A stretch of 8,821 nucleotides of DNA from Bifidobacteriaceae bacterium. Lineage in GTDB: Bacteria > Actinomycetota > Actinomycetes > Actinomycetales > WQXJ01. A program made the translations under genes and the position numbers. A model generated the notes under the pieces. That model was not told the origin of the DNA. It did not search any database and saw nothing but the letters and a program-made list of their open reading frames with translations. Where the stretch lies: positions 1 to 8,821 of the forward strand of contig JAIRTF010000104.1 of the NCBI GenBank assembly GCA_031255075.1, written 5' to 3'. Below are positions 7,901-8,821 of the stretch, in pieces; position 1 is the stretch's first letter, and the number at the start of each line of letters is the position of its first letter.

Positions 7901-8650
7901 TGCGACAGTCCATTTAGGAATGTGGCCCTGGAGGCAGAACAGAACGTCTGGGAAGCAGGCTAGCCATCGGATGGCGTTGCCATGATCATTAGCCTTCAGG
8001 TCTCCCAACCATTCGGGCAGGCGTTCCGCGTTGGCCCGCAGAAGCTTGAACATCGCTTCGACGCAGGGGCGTCTGCGCAACATCTCCCAGGGAGCCGTCG
8101 GAGCCGTCCAGAACGTCATCTCACCCGCATGGCTCTTCACGAAGCTCACCGCAATGATCCGTGGTGCTAGGACAGGATCGGCGCCTCCAGCTTCCAAGAC
8201 CTTGGTCAGGTGGCCCGGATCCCAATGGTCCATGGACCAAGCCTGTCCCTCGGACCAGCGCCAATCGCTTCTGAGGTACTGCAGCGTCCAAAACCACTCT
8301 GGGATACTTGGCGGCCAACCCACGTCGTTGCGCAGAACCACACCCGCGATCACAGCCACCTGGCCTAGACGCATCCACTGCACCGGCTCAAGGCGGATGG
8401 GCCTCCAAAGGGGCCTGGCTTCGGAGTCATCTGAACCGCCATACACCAGAGCGTGGTACAACTTGTCGGCCTGGACAGTGGTTATCAGAGCTAGATCGGA
8501 CGGCGCGGTGCCGTTGGCTATGTAGCCGATGATGAAGTCCCTTAGAGTCTGGTCTTCGCTATTCAAGCTGGCAAACAGCTCCTTGAGCACTTTCGGAGCC
8601 TTGGAGACCAGCTTTCCTTTGCGCCTTGAGCCCGGTAACGGCAGCGGCAT
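4982..8650 (-). CDS. HEAT-like repeat protein with C-terminal DUF4132 domain, copy B
   Basis: The product is 1222 aa with the same architecture as copy A. There are HEAT-like helices at about 250-282, 595-644 (W-V-G-K-I-G-D) and 810-887, and the proline-rich hinge I-P-P-A-P-P-L-D-L-T-P-L-G at about 349-361. A DUF4132-type domain lies at about 971-1094, with R-L-Y-D-A-M, H-P-L-M-R-H-L, L-V-W (1015-1017), F-R-P (1038-1040) and F-D-Q-F, then R-G-Y-G-R-G (1128-1133). By hand count, a 93-residue segment from R-T-I-P-T-A-G-F into the domain is about 75% identical to copy A, while the first 54 alignable N-terminal residues are about 44% identical. A tyrosine-rich stretch (about 761-779) differs sharply from copy A. 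ATG at 8650 is chosen over the in-frame ATG at 8707 because AGGAG lies 6 nt upstream and the upstream frame is not shared with copy A. It is the first visible gene of the cluster. Function is unknown; a cytoplasmic scaffold or recognition protein working with the ATPase is inferred. Confidence 0.9.
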   Translation of the reverse strand: MPLPLPGSRRKGKLVSKAPKVLKELFASLNSEDQTLRDFIIGYIANGTAPSDLALITTVQADKLYHALVYGGSDDSEARPLWRPIRLEPVQWMRLGQVAVIAGVVLRNDVGWPPSIPEWFWTLQYLRSDWRWSEGQAWSMDHWDPGHLTKVLEAGGADPVLAPRIIAVSFVKSHAGEMTFWTAPTAPWEMLRRRPCVEAMFKLLRANAERLPEWLGDLKANDHGNAIRWLACFPDVLFCLQGHIPKWTVAPNKAVREAAIATIGRLPADQAIEVAVQGLRQGTPDRIRELVAYLGRQDSAVRTALAHALADPPVEQLSAAEVTKWVEIVSSAAQTVRVVEDLQEVELTIPPAPPLDLTPLGADAADRLSAAVTAYAARLQAAAETADPPWYARHEAAEAAKVTRQDLVALCEWLNGASSYRPKLPAGVARAIAPVLAAWPLAVQAKFATESTVLGTDAAPHLLMRGEASRCDLRTLEAAWRRAGVADAVEDVISLALGPGGISSRSAENTWPLFAEHSELVGRILAGAANRPDPQVLADLFQIVNLFPALPPELVPVVARLATRKAKTGRAEAQALLAKHPGCLSLALDVMGASDGATRAAAAAWVGKIGDPAAAEPLRKKLANERSELVQAAIISALIVLGEDVTELLTPEALATAAKKALTKKPPTSISWLNLETLPACRWASGEPVEPAVIKWFVVLATRLKDPAGLGLIPIYVSLLDKPSQHALGRFALDSWIAWDTRKPPDSECREYAQSQVDSLYDEYQRKYREYPEYPDYQAKGALTRDQVFDELYRECHAAYVGSAIDSKGLLALASGAEGTYVLETCQRYIRQHTGRRAQVEALVIAAAANPEPGALQFVLQIARRHRQATVRDKAAQLVEALAEQRGWTTDELADRTIPTAGFDEAGLLELDYGSRVFTGRISRMAQTGVFGIELRGPSGNLVKALPKAAKADDAEAAKEAKAQFTRSKKELAAIVRVQSERLYDAMCSQRGWEAHAWREVFLDHPLMRHLGASLVWVAQGAADYGDAGSGIGRRVMFRPTAEGELLNANDDACDLDPNAQVRLAHAVTCGAEEAQRWRAHLADYGVAMLFDQFNSKPPEFAEGAMEIADHCGWASDTFTIKNRATKRGYGRGAMIDGPFYMDWVKEFPSLGVRAWIGFTGALIPEELRPAAVTTLAFGTMDYLPLPLAQVPPVLLAEAYGDYLHLAEPGRFDPEWESLTSC

Positions 8651-8656
8651 CGGTCT

Positions 8657-8661
8657 CTCCT
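8657..8661 (-). promoter_or_regulatory. Ribosome binding site of copy B
   Basis: AGGAG on the minus strand, 6 nt before the ATG at 8650, in the same context as the site before copy A. It supports the shorter protein. Confidence 0.85.
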
Positions 8662-8682
8662 CGCTTGGGGGTAGCGCGAAAC

Positions 8683-8699
8683 TGGACCAAGGCGGTCCA
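8683..8699 (-). promoter_or_regulatory. Palindrome/hairpin in leader of copy B
   Basis: The minus strand reads TGGACC-GCCTT-GGTCCA, a 6-bp perfect dyad with a 5-nt spacer, starting about 33 nt upstream of the ATG. Compared with copy A, the central pair of each arm changes in a compensating way (GGGCC/GGCCC to GGACC/GGTCC), so the symmetry is maintained. It may be an operator or a 5' UTR hairpin. Confidence 0.62.
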
Positions 8700-8705
8700 C
8701 CGGCC

Positions 8706-8711
8706 ATTCTA
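8706..8711 (-). promoter_or_regulatory. Candidate -10 element upstream of copy B
   Basis: TAGAAT on the minus strand, five of six matches to TATAAT, in the 19-bp block shared with copy A. A possible -35 (CTGACC) sits with a rather long 19-bp spacer. This is the best candidate for the cluster's main promoter in this window, but only the hexamer and its conservation support it. Confidence 0.4.
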
Positions 8712-8715
8712 GCTA

Positions 8716-8821
8716 TCGTCCTCTTCCTCCGGTCAGCTGTGCGGCGGCCGCCAGACCTGACCGACGGGTCCCTTGCCTAGGGTTTGCGGACACTTGGACC
8801 AAGAGGTCTGGCCAGGTAGAC
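8716..8821. other. Upstream non-coding region with dispersed dyad symmetry
   Basis: No credible gene is seen here, and no C-terminus resembling the DUF4132 proteins, so a third tandem copy does not end within the window. An 8-bp inverted repeat pairs GCCAGACC (8750-8757) with GGTCTGGC (8805-8812), separated by 47 nt. A TGGACC half-site (8795-8800), as in the leader palindrome, lies within it. The elements could be regulatory but are short enough to arise by chance. Confidence 0.3.

Larger units (their letters stand above)
8651..8715 (-). repeat. Duplicated leader, copy B
   Basis: This 65-bp segment is matched by 4844-4906. It has the same order of elements: TAGAAT, palindrome, a CCCC-AAGCGAGGAGA block with the ribosome binding site, then ATG. 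It probably duplicated together with the gene. It is conserved at least as well as the coding sequence although most of it has no shared frame, which points to retained function. Confidence 0.85.

Noticed and set aside
8651..8707. 19-residue N-terminal extension of copy B from the ATG at 8707
   Set aside because: The ATG lies within the candidate -10 block and has no good ribosome binding site. The equivalent ATG in copy A (4898) is out of frame with that gene.
4844..8715. Insertion sequence or recombination scar as the cause of the repeated leader
   Set aside because: The repeat covers the promoter-like and ribosome binding region and continues into homologous coding sequence, as expected for duplication of a whole gene unit. 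No transposase, terminal inverted repeats or target duplication is seen.

Overview
This window is a minus-strand stretch of high-GC bacterial DNA (roughly 60% G+C by eye). GTG starts, GC-rich third positions and the protein families fit an actinobacterium best, but no rRNA or housekeeping marker is present, so that placement is tentative. Nothing suggests a mobile element, CRISPR array, tRNA or rRNA.

In transcription order (right to left) the layout is as follows. (1) A non-coding upstream region at about 8651-8821 carries a -10-like hexamer, a palindrome and a strong ribosome binding site. (2) A large gene (4982-8650, 1222 aa) encodes a soluble HEAT-like repeat protein ending in a DUF4132-type domain. 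(3) A 138-bp gap contains a second copy of the same leader. (4) A tandem paralogue (1163-4843, 1226 aa) has the same architecture. (5) A MoxR-type AAA+ ATPase (61-1173) overlaps the paralogue's end by 11 bp. (6) The first 23 codons of a further gene overlap the ATPase end by 10 bp and run off the left edge.

The combination of DUF4132 protein and MoxR ATPase resembles the poorly understood yehI(molR)/yehL/yehP/yehQ neighbourhood of E. coli, where a von Willebrand A (VWA) protein and a SWIM zinc-finger protein accompany the ATPase. By that analogy the ATPase would remodel or be recruited by the large repeat proteins, and a VWA or other adaptor gene would lie just left of the window. The role of such systems is not established; chaperone-like and conflict/defence roles have both been proposed for MoxR-centred cassettes.

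The most distinctive points are the tandem duplication of a complete giant gene together with its roughly 65-bp leader, the paired base changes that preserve the leader palindrome in both copies, and the uneven divergence of the two proteins. By hand count of sampled segments, the C-terminal domain is about three quarters identical and the N-terminal part under half. This suggests a common partner or mechanism at the C-terminus and diversified recognition at the N-terminus.
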